A stretch of DNA of 64,000 bases from Elusimicrobiota bacterium (GCA_016194745.1 JACQBA010000011.1:62001-126000); one strand, 5' to 3'. Shown: positions 51,889 to 63,151, numbered from the stretch's first letter. Made by a program: numbers and translations. Notes: generated from the sequence alone by a model not told the origin.

Positions 51889-54315
51889 GTGAACTTCATC
51901 TTCGGCACCTTCCTGGCGCTGTCCACTCTATTGTCCGCTACTCTGCGCGCGGACACGTGGACGCAGGTCAACACGGACGGATTCGGCGTCGCCGGCAGCT
52001 CCGCCGCCGAGCGCGGCGTCTCCTTCGTCGATCCCGCGGACTCCAAGACGTACGCCTATTTCGGCACCGAGAACCAGGGCTTGGGCGCCGGCGTCTTCCG
52101 CTCGTCGGACGGGGTGACCTGGAACCAGGTCAACGCCGACGGCTTCGATGCGGGTCCGGCCTCGACCTCGACCGTGTGGATCGGCTCCTTTACGGCATCC
52201 GGCGGCGTGCCGGCCCTCTACGCGGGCGTCTTTCACGTGGGGAGCGGGCGGGTCTATCGAAGCCTCGGCGGGTCCAACGCTTCCCAATGGTCCGTGGTCT
52301 TCTCGTCGGACACGACCGGCGCGCTCGCGACGGACATCGGCGCGACGGCTTGGGCCGCCTTCAACGGAGCCCTGTACGTCGGCACCGAAAATCCGCCGGC
52401 GGGCGCGACGATCTGGAAGTCGACGTCGGCGGACTCGATCGCCTCTTGGATCCAAGTTTCGACGACCGGCTTCGGCGCGCCCGGCGTCGCCGCGCGGGTC
52501 AACGATCTAAAGTCGTTCAACGGTCAGCTCTACGCGTCCGCGGGCTGCTCTCATACGACGACGCCCTGCGGCAGCCTGTGGACGAGCACGGGGACCTCGG
52601 TGTCCACCGCAAAGGACACCTGGACCGAAGTCCTCGTCGCGTCGACCACCTTCGACGCCACCCTCAAGACTATCGGCGTGACGGCGCTGGAGTCCCACAA
52701 CGGCTACTTCTACGCGGCGACGCTGCGCTCGGGCGGCGGCGCCCAGCTCTGGCGCTCCGCGGCGCCCGCGACCGGAACGTGGACGCAGCTGTTCACGCCC
52801 GACGGGGACGGAACGACTCGATTCTCGGTGTCCGGAAGTTCCGAAGTACGGGCTCTGGCCAGCATCAACGGCATCCTCTACGCGGGCACCTCGGGCGCTC
52901 CCGGCGCGGGCCTGCTCGTGTATCGAAGCACGGACGGCGTGAGCTGGACCCCGACGAACGCCGCCGGCTTCGGGACCGCGACGAACGCGTATGCGGGCGG
53001 TCTCGTCGGCCTCGGCTCCTTCGCCTACGTATCCGTCGCCCATCCGGCCGTCGGCGCCGGGGTCTGGCGGTCTTCCGCGGCGGTCCCGACGGCCGGCACC
53101 TTGACGGCCGCCGCAATCGGCGTCTCCAGCATCACATGGACGTGGACGGCCGGCACCAACGCCGTCGCCTACGAACTCTTCTCATCCACGGGCGGATCGA
53201 TCTCGGGGCTCCTCCCCTCGACCACGTTCACGTTCACGCAGACTTTCCTCTCGACCAACACGGTCTACACGAACAGCATCGTCGCCGTAAGCCCGACGTA
53301 CCGCTCGACGTCGACCGCGGTGGCGCGCTACACGCACGCGAACCCGCCGTCCGGCACGGCCATCACCGCCGTCTACGGCTCCTCTATCACGGTGACGTGG
53401 GCGCTGAACACAAATCCCGGCGGGAGCAGCTTCCGCATCAATTACGGGGTCGCGGGCGGCTCGACGAACACCGCGACCGCCGTGGGGACGACCGGCACGC
53501 TCACGACCCTCCTCGGCGCCTCGACCTACTTCATCAACGTGGCCGGCCTCAACGGCGACGGCATCGCTAGCGCGCCGGACGTGACGGTGTCGACGGTGAC
53601 GAACCCCGTCTACGTGTCCGTCTCCACGATCACGCTGAGCTCGGCCACGATCACCCTGTCGATCAACATGCCGGGCGGCGTCCTGTATGCGACGGTGCCG
53701 CAGGGCTCGTTCCAGCAGGCGGTGGCGGCGGCGCTGTTCCTTCCGGCGTCGGTGCCGGCGACGAACGCCTCCGCGGCCGCCAATCTCGTGCCGCTGGGAG
53801 TGGCGTTCCAATTCGACCTGAACCCGGGCGTCCAGCCGCTGTATCCGGTGCGGCTGAGCATGCCGTATCTCGCGGCGGACGTTCCCGCGGGAGTCGATCC
53901 CGCGAAGCTCCTGCTTGCCCGATACGACCCGACGCGCGGCGTCTGGGTTCCCCTCGCCTCGAGCGTCGACTCGGCGAACCGCCGGGTGAACGCGCTGACC
54001 CCCCATTTGTCCCTCTTCCAGCTGATGGCCGTCGTCCCGCCCGGGGAGATCTCGAGCATGAAGATCTTCCCCAACCCGCTGCGCCCGGCGATGGGCCAGA
54101 CGATCATGACCTTCTCGAACCTGCCCTCCGAGGCCCGCATTAGGATCTATACGGTGCTCGGCGAGCTGGTCAAGGACATTCCGGCCGGACCCGCGGGCAT
54201 CGCGAGCTGGGACGCGACGAACCAATCGGGCATGGGCGTGGCGAGCGGCGTCTACTTCGCGCTCGTCACCGGCGGCGGCTCGAGCAAGACGTATACGCTG
54301 GCGGTGGAACGATGA
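51889..54315 (+). CDS. Secreted propeller protein with FlgD/type-A-sorting-like C-terminus
   Basis: 808 residues from a GTG that starts the signal peptide (NFIFGTFLALSTLLSATLRA). Residues about 25-400 hold about seven propeller-like blades (FNGALYVGTENPPAGATIW, HNGYFYAATLRSGGGAQLW, INGILYAGTSGAPGAGLLVY). FN3-like domains follow (about 400-600; SSITWTWTAGTNAVAYELF). A beta domain with FQFDLNPGVQPLYPVRLSM comes next. The last 85 residues read MKIFPNPLRPAMGQTIM, then IRIYTVLGELVKDIPAG and SGVYFALVTGGG, the FPNP...G.Y...I pattern of FlgD-like type-A sorting domains. A PorV-like gene follows with an ATGA overlap, suggesting export by a type-IX-like route. Related in plan to the giant protein at 1-5084. 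Confidence 0.85.
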   Translation: MNFIFGTFLALSTLLSATLRADTWTQVNTDGFGVAGSSAAERGVSFVDPADSKTYAYFGTENQGLGAGVFRSSDGVTWNQVNADGFDAGPASTSTVWIGSFTASGGVPALYAGVFHVGSGRVYRSLGGSNASQWSVVFSSDTTGALATDIGATAWAAFNGALYVGTENPPAGATIWKSTSADSIASWIQVSTTGFGAPGVAARVNDLKSFNGQLYASAGCSHTTTPCGSLWTSTGTSVSTAKDTWTEVLVASTTFDATLKTIGVTALESHNGYFYAATLRSGGGAQLWRSAAPATGTWTQLFTPDGDGTTRFSVSGSSEVRALASINGILYAGTSGAPGAGLLVYRSTDGVSWTPTNAAGFGTATNAYAGGLVGLGSFAYVSVAHPAVGAGVWRSSAAVPTAGTLTAAAIGVSSITWTWTAGTNAVAYELFSSTGGSISGLLPSTTFTFTQTFLSTNTVYTNSIVAVSPTYRSTSTAVARYTHANPPSGTAITAVYGSSITVTWALNTNPGGSSFRINYGVAGGSTNTATAVGTTGTLTTLLGASTYFINVAGLNGDGIASAPDVTVSTVTNPVYVSVSTITLSSATITLSINMPGGVLYATVPQGSFQQAVAAALFLPASVPATNASAAANLVPLGVAFQFDLNPGVQPLYPVRLSMPYLAADVPAGVDPAKLLLARYDPTRGVWVPLASSVDSANRRVNALTPHLSLFQLMAVVPPGEISSMKIFPNPLRPAMGQTIMTFSNLPSEARIRIYTVLGELVKDIPAGPAGIASWDATNQSGMGVASGVYFALVTGGGSSKTYTLAVER

Positions 54316-55271
54316 GGCGCCTCCTGCGCAAGGTCGCGGCGGGCGCGTGCGTCGCCTTCCTGCTCGTCGACGGCGCCCGCGCCGCGACGTTCAGCTCCGA
54401 CGCGATCGGGACGACCACGGCCGGGTTCCTGAAACTCGGCGCGGGCGCGCGCGCGGCGGCGATGGGCGAGGCGTTCTCCGCGGTGGCCGACGACGCGACC
54501 GCTCTGTATTGGAACCCGGGCGCGCTCACCCGCGTGCCGTCCAAGTCCGCGACGTTCATGCACGCCGCGTATTTCGCGTCGAGCTCCTTCGACTACGCCT
54601 CCTACGCGCAGAACCTCGGCAACTATGGCGCGTTCGGCGTGGGCCTCCAGTATTTCTCGGCGGGAGCGATCGCGCGGACCGACGACACCGGCACGGACGT
54701 CGGCTCCTTCTCGCCCAACGATCTCGCGGTCACCGGCGGCTACGCCTACGAGATGCAGAACGCGCCTCTGTCCGAGCTGGACGGCTGGTCCGTCGGCATC
54801 GCCGGCAAGTTCGTGCAGTCCAAGATCATCGCGACCGCCAAGACGGGCGCGGCGGACGTCGGCCTGCTCTCGAGGACGTACTGGGACCGCATGCGCTTCG
54901 CCGCGACCGTGGTCAATCTGGGCGGCAGGATGACCTACCTGCAAGGCAGCGAGCCGCTGCCCGTGGCCGGACGCCTCGGCGCCTCGGCGAAGCTCACCAA
55001 GCGCTGGACCGCGGCGCTGGATTTCGCGGCACCGCGCGACAACCGCCCGTATGCGGCGCTGGGGACCGAATATTGGTGGCCGGTAGGCAGTTCCGTCCGC
55101 ATCGCGGGACGCGCCGGCTTCAATTCTCGCTCGATCGACGGGATCGACGGGTTCCGCGCCGCGTCCTTCGGCTTCGGCCTGGGCGTCGGCGGCCTTGGGT
55201 TCGACTACGCGCTCGTCCCGTTCGGCGCGATCGGCCTGGCGCATCGGATGTCCCTATCCCTGGCCTGGTGA
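54312..55271 (+). CDS. PorV/UPF0164-like outer-membrane protein
   Basis: 319 residues with a signal peptide (KVAAGACVAFLLVDGARAA). The N-terminal block FLKLGAGARAAAMGEAFSAV and the following DDATALYWNPGALTR are the hallmark of the PorV/PorQ family. The rest is an even beta-strand pattern ending in an aromatic residue (MSLSLAW), typical of outer-membrane barrels. In Bacteroidota PorV works with the type IX secretion system to attach cargo; no other por genes are visible here. It overlaps the propeller gene upstream and the SGNH gene downstream (GTGA), so the three are one operon. Confidence 0.9.
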   Translation: MRRLLRKVAAGACVAFLLVDGARAATFSSDAIGTTTAGFLKLGAGARAAAMGEAFSAVADDATALYWNPGALTRVPSKSATFMHAAYFASSSFDYASYAQNLGNYGAFGVGLQYFSAGAIARTDDTGTDVGSFSPNDLAVTGGYAYEMQNAPLSELDGWSVGIAGKFVQSKIIATAKTGAADVGLLSRTYWDRMRFAATVVNLGGRMTYLQGSEPLPVAGRLGASAKLTKRWTAALDFAAPRDNRPYAALGTEYWWPVGSSVRIAGRAGFNSRSIDGIDGFRAASFGFGLGVGGLGFDYALVPFGAIGLAHRMSLSLAW

Positions 55272-57010
55272 GCCCCGGGCGCCGCGCGGCCGCGTTCCTC
55301 CCGCTGTTTCTCGTCTATCTCGCCGTCGTCTTGGCCGCGGTCGACTACGCGTTCTACCGTCGCTACGCAGCCCGCGTGCGGGCCGCCGCGCCTCCGCAGG
55401 ACGAGCTCGTCTCGCTCGCCCGGGCGGCGGGCGTCTCTCCCGAGCTCTACAACTCCCTCGGTTCGCTCTATCCCGCGCCCGTGAGCGGCTATCCGCTGTT
55501 TCCCGCGGCGAAGCCCACGGGAGTCCTCCGCGTCGGGGCTTTCGGCGACTCGTTCACGCGCGGCGACGAGGCGGGGCCCGGACTCGATTACCCCTCGCAG
55601 CTCGGCGCCCTGTTCAAGAAGCGCGGCTTTCGCAACGTCGAGGTGATCAACTTCGGCAGCAGCTGGTGGGGGTTTGGGCAGAGCTTCCGCTTCTGGGAGC
55701 GCTTCGGCAAGGACTACGGGCTCGACGTGCTCCTGCTCGGGCCCCAGAGCTTCTTCGCCGACCGCACGGTCGCCTTCGCCCACGGAGGCGAGAGCGCGCC
55801 GTTCTACGTTCACGGGCGCTACGTGCTAGACGGCGGCGCGGCGCGCTGGGTCGATCCCGTCTACCGCCCGGATCTTTGGAGCCGCGGCTGGGCGTACCAT
55901 TCCTTCATCCCCAAGCGCCGCTACTTGACGTACGACCGGCCGGCGCCGGCCTTCCTGCGCTGCCTTCTCCCGGCGAGCCGCTCGTTGGACAATCCTTTCT
56001 ATTACAGGAACGAGAGCGCGGTCGTCGAGTCCATGACCCTCTTCGAGCTCCTGCTCGCGCGCGCGGCGAAGGAGAGCCCCGGCGCCGTGCTGCTGCACGC
56101 GGACTCGACGATCGCGCGGCTCGGGGAGGCGGCGCCGTCCGGCCTCATCGCGTCGGCCATCCGCATGCCCCGGAGCTTCCCCTACTGGAGGCTGCATCAT
56201 CCGAGCGGCGCCGGCTACGCGCTCTTGGCTCGCGCCTACTTCGACGTACTGACGGGCCGCGATCCGGCGGGTTTCGATTGGCTGCGCTTTCGCGCCGCGG
56301 AGACCGGCGCGGCGCGCGAGATCCGGCTGGCCGCCGCGACGCGCGCGGACCTTGTCGCGGCGGACGCGACCCTCGGCACCTTGGTCTATGCGCGGCGCTC
56401 CGAGGAGCCGGAAGCCGTCGTCGACTTCAAGAGGGACGGCGTCGAGTCCCTGCTCGCGCTGCGGAGCCCCCGCTCCGAGCCCCTGGACGCCATGTTCCTC
56501 GCCCTGAAGACGCCCCTGACCGAAACCTCGACCGTCGTCCTTAGGGTCCGAGACGCCGCCGGCGAGCGCCGCGTCGGACTCGGGCGCCCGCGGCGGTTCA
56601 ACGCGGCGCTCCCGGTCGCCTTCGTCTCCGTCGAGGGCGCGGAGGTGGTCGAGCAAAGCGCCGATCCGAGAAAACTCGGGGCGGTCCTGCTCTCCGGAAA
56701 CTGGCTGCGCTCCGTCGGCTCCGGCATCCGCACGTTTCGATCCGGCGCCGTGCTTGTCGACGGCCGCGAGGTCTACCGGCTTCGGCGGTGGGACCGGGAC
56801 CGCCTGGTGCTCGAGCCCGTCGGGGTCCGGCACGCTCAGTTCAAGCCGGCCGAGACCGCGTCGTTCGACGTCGACCGCTTCGACCGGGACGGGACGGCGC
56901 GCCTGCGGCTCGCGGGCATCCCCGAGGAACCGGACTTCGCCCGGTGGACGAAGGAGAACTTTCGATTCGCGTACGAGCGGCGAGGCGTCCGGACGATCCC
57001 TCGCTACTGA
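55268..57010 (+). CDS. SGNH/GDSL-family hydrolase-like protein, membrane anchored
   Basis: 580 residues from GTG. A membrane segment (RAAAFLPLFLVYLAVVLAAVDYAF) precedes an SGNH-like domain (about 70-330). Block I is VGAFGDSFTRGDEAG; EVINFGSSWWGFGQSF gives block II/III; LHHPSGAGYALLARAYF near residue 315 resembles block V (D-x-x-H replaced by LHHP). The Asp of the usual block V is not evident. The C-terminal 230 residues form a separate beta-rich domain (AVLLSGNWLRSVGSGIRT). It could modify a surface polysaccharide or glycan of the propeller protein. GTGA overlap with the PorV gene. Confidence 0.75.
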   Translation: MSPGRRAAAFLPLFLVYLAVVLAAVDYAFYRRYAARVRAAAPPQDELVSLARAAGVSPELYNSLGSLYPAPVSGYPLFPAAKPTGVLRVGAFGDSFTRGDEAGPGLDYPSQLGALFKKRGFRNVEVINFGSSWWGFGQSFRFWERFGKDYGLDVLLLGPQSFFADRTVAFAHGGESAPFYVHGRYVLDGGAARWVDPVYRPDLWSRGWAYHSFIPKRRYLTYDRPAPAFLRCLLPASRSLDNPFYYRNESAVVESMTLFELLLARAAKESPGAVLLHADSTIARLGEAAPSGLIASAIRMPRSFPYWRLHHPSGAGYALLARAYFDVLTGRDPAGFDWLRFRAAETGAAREIRLAAATRADLVAADATLGTLVYARRSEEPEAVVDFKRDGVESLLALRSPRSEPLDAMFLALKTPLTETSTVVLRVRDAAGERRVGLGRPRRFNAALPVAFVSVEGAEVVEQSADPRKLGAVLLSGNWLRSVGSGIRTFRSGAVLVDGREVYRLRRWDRDRLVLEPVGVRHAQFKPAETASFDVDRFDRDGTARLRLAGIPEEPDFARWTKENFRFAYERRGVRTIPRY

Positions 57011-57909
57011 ACGCAGATCAGCGTGTTCGCGAAGTCGAACCGCTGCGGGCGCGGGCGGGCGGCAGTCACCGTCGTGGCGAAGCCGCCGTCGTTGGCGACG
57101 GTCTCGCCTTCCGGGACCGATAGGATGCGCTTGCCGTGCGTCGCGACGGTCTCGTTGATCTCCCGGGCATGCTCGAGGTAGGTGCGGACGCAGCCGTGGG
57201 ACGCTCGCCGCCGGCCGAGAAGATGGTAGTTCGCGGGAACGGTCGCGTGGATGGCGGCGCCTCCGGCGAAGTGGATCGCGTACGCCATGGGCGCGCCCGC
57301 CGACGCTCCGTTCAGGGCGCGGTAACCCCGGCCGTGGAGCGCGTCCGGAACGAAGCAGCCGACCGGAGTCTCGATCGCGTGCCTCTGCTTCGGATCGCCC
57401 GTGGAGACCGGGTAGCGCTTGGTGCCGGCCGGAGATTCGACCGTCATCCACTGGCTCGACTTGTCGATCTTGATCAGCACCTTCGGCGCGACCCGCGCGA
57501 CGTACTCCGCCAGGTTGGGTTCGGGAGAAACGATGACGCGGCCGAAGCGGTCGCGGGCGCCGTCGCGGATGTTGTAGGCGAGGTGGACGCGCAGGCCGGG
57601 ATGGCTCTGGACGAGCTCGTTATACTCGCCTTCGGTAGGCAAGCCGCAGGCTCGGGCGATCTCGTCCGGCGAGTGGGAATCCAGGAAGGCGGCCGGGTCC
57701 GACTCGAATTCGGCGCTGCACCGCGGCTCGAACGCCGGCCAGACGGCCTGGTCGCGGAGCGCCTGCGCGCGTACGTGGGACTGCTGCCGGATGCCGTCGG
57801 CCGCCGCGCCGATCGCGTCGCCCGCGGGATTGGGAAGCGCCGACGCGCCCGCCGTCCAGAGAATTGCCGAAAATACGACCGACGTCCTCCGAGCATCCCG
57901 TCGATTCAT
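57004..57909 (-). CDS. L,D-transpeptidase (YkuD family)
   Basis: 301 residues with an N-terminal hydrophobic segment (VVFSAILWTAGASALP). The YkuD domain covers about 140-265: LIKIDKSSQWMTVESPAGT, then AIHATVPANYHLLGRRRASHGCVR, with H221 and the SHGC240 catalytic Cys. It cross-links peptidoglycan stem peptides or attaches proteins to them. GRVIVSPEPN before the domain may be a small extra segment. GAGGGGAACC precedes the ATG. Its last codons overlap the end of the convergent SGNH gene by 7 bases. Confidence 0.92.
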   Translation of the reverse strand: MNRRDARRTSVVFSAILWTAGASALPNPAGDAIGAAADGIRQQSHVRAQALRDQAVWPAFEPRCSAEFESDPAAFLDSHSPDEIARACGLPTEGEYNELVQSHPGLRVHLAYNIRDGARDRFGRVIVSPEPNLAEYVARVAPKVLIKIDKSSQWMTVESPAGTKRYPVSTGDPKQRHAIETPVGCFVPDALHGRGYRALNGASAGAPMAYAIHFAGGAAIHATVPANYHLLGRRRASHGCVRTYLEHAREINETVATHGKRILSVPEGETVANDGGFATTVTAARPRPQRFDFANTLICVQ

Positions 57910-58006
57910 GGTTCCCCTCTCGATGAACGAAGGGTAGCGGGCGGCGCCCGCGGGCGCGAGGGATGTTCGGCCCCGGCCGGGGTGGGGCCGTGGACCTAGC
58001 CGTTTT

Positions 58007-58026
58007 GGGTCTAAAGAGACGCCCTA
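58007..58026 (-). terminator. 3' hairpin of the ptsI-lepA-lepB-nfeD operon
   Basis: GGGTCT (58007-58012) faces AGACGCCC (58017-58024) around AAAG, with one unpaired G. It overlaps the stop codon of the nfeD-like gene. No U-tract. It shares GGTCTAAAG with the hairpin at 28718-28755. Confidence 0.45.
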
Positions 58027-59364
58027 GGCCCTGCGGACCGTCAGGGTGAGGCCATCCATCGATTCTACGACCACCGCCGCGCCTTCAGGGACCGAGTCCC
58101 CTGCGGCGACGGCGTCCCATAGCTCGCCCTGGATCCGCACCTTTCCCCGCGGGGACAGGGCGCTCACCGCCGCGCCCTGTGCGCCGATCAAGGCCTCGGC
58201 CCCCGTCATCACCTTGCGCTGGAACGCGTGATACACGATGTAGGAATAGACCGCCGTCAGCGCCGCGAAACCGCCCACCGTGCTGAGCGCGATGCTCCAC
58301 GACACCTGGAGGCCCCACGCCGCCTGCCGCTGGAACAGCATGAGGATGCCGAGAAGCATGGACGTCACCGCGCCCAATCCGAGCATGCCGTAGCTCGTCA
58401 ACTTGATCTCCAAAATGAACAAGAGCAGCCCGAGCAGGATCAGCAAGATGCCCGCATAGCTCGCCGCGAGCGTCTGGAAGGAATAGAACGCGAGGATGAG
58501 CGAGATCGCTCCGACGATGCCGGGCAGGATCAGGCCGGAGTTGTAGAGCTCGATCAAGAGCCCGGCGCCGCCCAGCGACATGAGGATCATCGCGACGTTC
58601 GGATCGGAGATCGTCGCGAGCCAGCGCTGGCGACGCGTCATGTCGACGCGCTCCACCGTGGCTCCGGCCGATCGCAGCTTGGCCTTGAGAGCCGGGATCT
58701 CCCTCCCGTCGGCCGCTTTCAAAAGCTCCTCGAGCGACGCCGCGCTCAGGTCGACGACGCGCAGACGGACGGCCTCCATCGCCGGGATCGAGGTGCTCTG
58801 CGTGACGGCCAGCGCCGCCCACTCCTCGTTGCGGCCGCGTTCACGGGCGATCGAGCGCAGGTACGCCGAGGCGTCGTTTACCACCTTGCCTTCGAGAGCC
58901 TTGTCCTGCGTCTTCTCCTGCTTCTCGCCGGGCAGCGCGCTCGTCGGGATCATCACCGGATGCGCGGCCCCGATGTTGGTGCCTGGGGCCATCGCCGCGA
59001 CGTGCGCCGCCATGGTGATGAAAACCCCGGCCGACGCCGCGCGGCCGCCGGACGGGTGCACGTAGACGATGACCGGGACCTTCGCGTTCAGGATCGCCTG
59101 GACGATCGTGCGCATCGAGGTGTCGAGGCCGCCGGGCGTGTCGAGCTGGATGACCAGCGCGTCGTACTTCCCTTTCTCCGCGTTCTCGACCGCGTCGCCC
59201 AGGAACTCCGCCGCCACCGGGCTGATCACGCCCGCGAAGGGAGCCACGAGGACCCGAGGCGGCGCGGCGTCCTTCGGCGCCGCCGCAGCCATCCGCCAGG
59301 ACCACGCCGAGAGGAGCGTCGCTGCGAGCGCCGCCGCCCGCATTCCGCGGCGGGTGGAGATCAC
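58024..59364 (-). CDS. NfeD-like membrane-bound serine protease (ClpP class)
   Basis: 446 residues from a GTG with a GTGA overlap to the lepB gene upstream. A signal peptide is near residues 8-28. The ClpP-like domain (about 38-225) has VISPVAAEFLGDAVENA, IQLDTPGGLDTSMRTIV and the nucleophile region SGGRAASAGVFITMAAH. Four to five membrane segments follow (AMILMSLGGAGLLIELY, GIVGAISLILAFYSF, AGILLILLGLLLFILEI, LGLGAVTSMLLGILMLF). The last 60 residues are the NfeD OB-fold (GKVRIQGELWDAV, AVVVESMDGLTLTV). It resembles long NfeD/YngK-type proteins linked to membrane-protein or stomatin quality control; no stomatin gene is adjacent. Confidence 0.9.
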   Translation of the reverse strand: MISTRRGMRAAALAATLLSAWSWRMAAAAPKDAAPPRVLVAPFAGVISPVAAEFLGDAVENAEKGKYDALVIQLDTPGGLDTSMRTIVQAILNAKVPVIVYVHPSGGRAASAGVFITMAAHVAAMAPGTNIGAAHPVMIPTSALPGEKQEKTQDKALEGKVVNDASAYLRSIARERGRNEEWAALAVTQSTSIPAMEAVRLRVVDLSAASLEELLKAADGREIPALKAKLRSAGATVERVDMTRRQRWLATISDPNVAMILMSLGGAGLLIELYNSGLILPGIVGAISLILAFYSFQTLAASYAGILLILLGLLLFILEIKLTSYGMLGLGAVTSMLLGILMLFQRQAAWGLQVSWSIALSTVGGFAALTAVYSYIVYHAFQRKVMTGAEALIGAQGAAVSALSPRGKVRIQGELWDAVAAGDSVPEGAAVVVESMDGLTLTVRRA

Positions 59365-60356
59365 TTCGGCATCCCCATCCGTTGCGGCGGCCAGTAGATG
59401 ACCCAGGCCTTACCCTTCAAGTAGTGGTCGGCGACGGGACCCCAGAAGCGGGAGTCGCAGGAATGGTCGCGGTTGTCGCCCATCGCGAAGAACGCGCCCG
59501 GCGGGACTTTCACCGGGCCGAAGTTGTCGCGCATAACGTCTCCGATCGTACGATCGAGCTGATGCTTCTCCCAAAGCGTCTGGTATTCCTCGGGGCTGAT
59601 CTTGATGTCGCCCTGCGGGACGCGATATTGGGCGTCGTTGAGTGCATACGCCTCGCGCGGCGCGCGTTCGCCGTCGCGGTACAGCACGCCGTCCTTGAGC
59701 TGAATGACGTCGCCCGGAAGCCCGACCACGCGTTTGATGAAGTCCTTTCCGTACTGGATGCCGCCGCAATGGACCTCCTCGCTGTCGTCGGTGGGAAAGC
59801 GGAACACGACGATGTCGCCGCGCTTGAGACCGCGCAGGGGCAAAAGACGCGAGTGCGTGAAGGGTAGGCGCACGCCGTAGATGAACTTGTTGACGAAGAG
59901 GTGATCCCCCTCCAGCAGCGTGTTGCGCATGGAGCCGGAGGGAATCTTGAAGGCTTGGACGACGAAGTACATCATGACGGAGGCCAATAGCACCGCCGAG
60001 AACACCGTCTCGGCCCACTCGAGGTCCTCCGTGTGGTAGTACGTCCGGTCGGCCTGGTTCGTCCCGTTCGACCACGCGCGCCAGCCTCCCCATGCGCCGC
60101 AGATCAGACCGCCGCCGAGGCTGAGGAGAAGCTCCTGCGGCGACAGCACGCCGACGGCCGACGCTGAAAAGCGCGCCCGGCTCTCGATCGACATCGTCAC
60201 GATCATGGTCGTCGCGAAGCCCGCCAGAGCGCAAAACAGGGTGTGCCAGACGCAGGTCGCGGCCCTCTTGTCGAGCATGCCGGACTTGGTGCCGTAGCGG
60301 GTGCCCCACGCATAAAGGCCCATCGCCACGCCGATGCACGCCAATCGTTCTTCCAT
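59361..60356 (-). CDS. lepB: Signal peptidase I, copy 1
   Basis: 331 residues. The first ~90 residues add two or three membrane segments (ACIGVAMGLYAWGTRYG, LFCALAGFATTMIVTM, LLLSLGGGLICGAWGGW) before the usual transmembrane anchor (TVFSAVLLASVMMYFVV). The catalytic Ser is in IPSGSMRNTL, the Lys in RGDIVVFRFP..GKDFIKRVVGLPGD, and the C-terminal box is AMGDNRDHSCDSRFWGPV. It cuts signal peptides of exported proteins. The ATG at 60356 has AAGGAGAG at better spacing than a GTG at 60359. It is collinear with copy 2 over the full length, including the extra N-terminus. Confidence 0.95.
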   Translation of the reverse strand: MEERLACIGVAMGLYAWGTRYGTKSGMLDKRAATCVWHTLFCALAGFATTMIVTMSIESRARFSASAVGVLSPQELLLSLGGGLICGAWGGWRAWSNGTNQADRTYYHTEDLEWAETVFSAVLLASVMMYFVVQAFKIPSGSMRNTLLEGDHLFVNKFIYGVRLPFTHSRLLPLRGLKRGDIVVFRFPTDDSEEVHCGGIQYGKDFIKRVVGLPGDVIQLKDGVLYRDGERAPREAYALNDAQYRVPQGDIKISPEEYQTLWEKHQLDRTIGDVMRDNFGPVKVPPGAFFAMGDNRDHSCDSRFWGPVADHYLKGKAWVIYWPPQRMGMPK

Positions 60357-60366
60357 CACTCTCTCC

Positions 60367-61359
60367 TTAGTTCACCAAGCCGATGCGGGACGGAGGCCAG
60401 TATTTGACCCAGGCCTTCCCCTTGATATAACGGACCGGCACGGGTCCCCAGAAACGCGAATCGCAGGAATTGTCCCGATTGTCGCCCATCACGAGATACG
60501 TCCCCTCGGGAACGCGGACGGGCCCGAACTGGTCGCGCATCCCGCCCATCGCGCGGTCCAAGCCCTGCGACTCCCAGAGCCGCTGATACTCCTCGGGCGA
60601 GATCTGCGGCGGCGGATTTCGGAACCGCGCGATCGGATCGTTGATGGCGTAGGGTTCGGGTCCCGCCTTCGCCCCGTTGCGGTACAGCTCTCCGTCGCGC
60701 ACCGCGACGACGTCGCCCGGCTCGCCGACCACGCGCTTGATCAGATCCTTGCCGTACTCGAGCGTCCCGCAATGGACGGATTTCTTATTCTCCGTCGGGA
60801 AGCGGAAGACCACGATGTCTCCGCGGCGAATAGCGCGAAAGCGCACGAGATGGCTCTGCGCGAACGGCAGGCGCACCCCGTAGATGAACTTGTTGACGAA
60901 GAGCCGGTCCCCTTCGAAGAGCGTGTTCCGCATCGAGCCCGACGGGATGACGAACGCCTGCACGATGAAGTACATCCACACCGACGCCATGAGCGCGGCG
61001 GAGAAGAGCATGTCCGCCCACTCCAGGTCCTCGGCCCAGAATTTCTTGCGCGCCTCGCCTGCCGCGCCCCGCGTCCAGGCGTTGCCCGCCCCCCAGGCGC
61101 CCAGCGCGAGAGCGCCGAAGATGCCCGCGCGCAGCTCCTTTCCCGAGTACATCTTGCCCGGGTCGACGTCCAGCGCCGCCGGATTCTCGAGAAACATGAC
61201 CGCGAACGTCGCGAGGATAAAACCGGCGAAGGCGCAGAAGGCGCCGTGCCAGATCACCGCCGCGGTCTTGTTGTCCGCCGCGCCCCGCTTGATCGCTTGG
61301 CGCAGAGACCAAGCGAACGCGCCCATCACCAGCCCGATCGAAAGGAGTCTCGCTTCCAT
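60367..61359 (-). CDS. lepB: Signal peptidase I, copy 2
   Basis: 330 residues. Extra N-terminal membrane segments (LLSIGLVMGAFAWSLRQ, FCAFAGFILATFAVMFL, GIFGALALGAWGAGNAW) precede the anchor (MLFSAALMASVWMYFIV). Catalytic Ser is in IPSGSMRNTL, Lys in GKDLIKRVVGEPGD; the box is VMGDNRDNSCDSRFWGPV. Copy 1 and copy 2 are tandem duplicates that have drifted mainly in the N-terminus and the loop before RMGMPK/RIGLVN. The start follows lepA by 1 base. Two active copies suggest division of labour among the many secreted proteins seen here. Confidence 0.95.
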   Translation of the reverse strand: MEARLLSIGLVMGAFAWSLRQAIKRGAADNKTAAVIWHGAFCAFAGFILATFAVMFLENPAALDVDPGKMYSGKELRAGIFGALALGAWGAGNAWTRGAAGEARKKFWAEDLEWADMLFSAALMASVWMYFIVQAFVIPSGSMRNTLFEGDRLFVNKFIYGVRLPFAQSHLVRFRAIRRGDIVVFRFPTENKKSVHCGTLEYGKDLIKRVVGEPGDVVAVRDGELYRNGAKAGPEPYAINDPIARFRNPPPQISPEEYQRLWESQGLDRAMGGMRDQFGPVRVPEGTYLVMGDNRDNSCDSRFWGPVPVRYIKGKAWVKYWPPSRIGLVN

Positions 61360-61360
61360 G

Positions 61361-63137
<1,777 letters not shown>

Positions 63138-63151
<14 letters not shown>

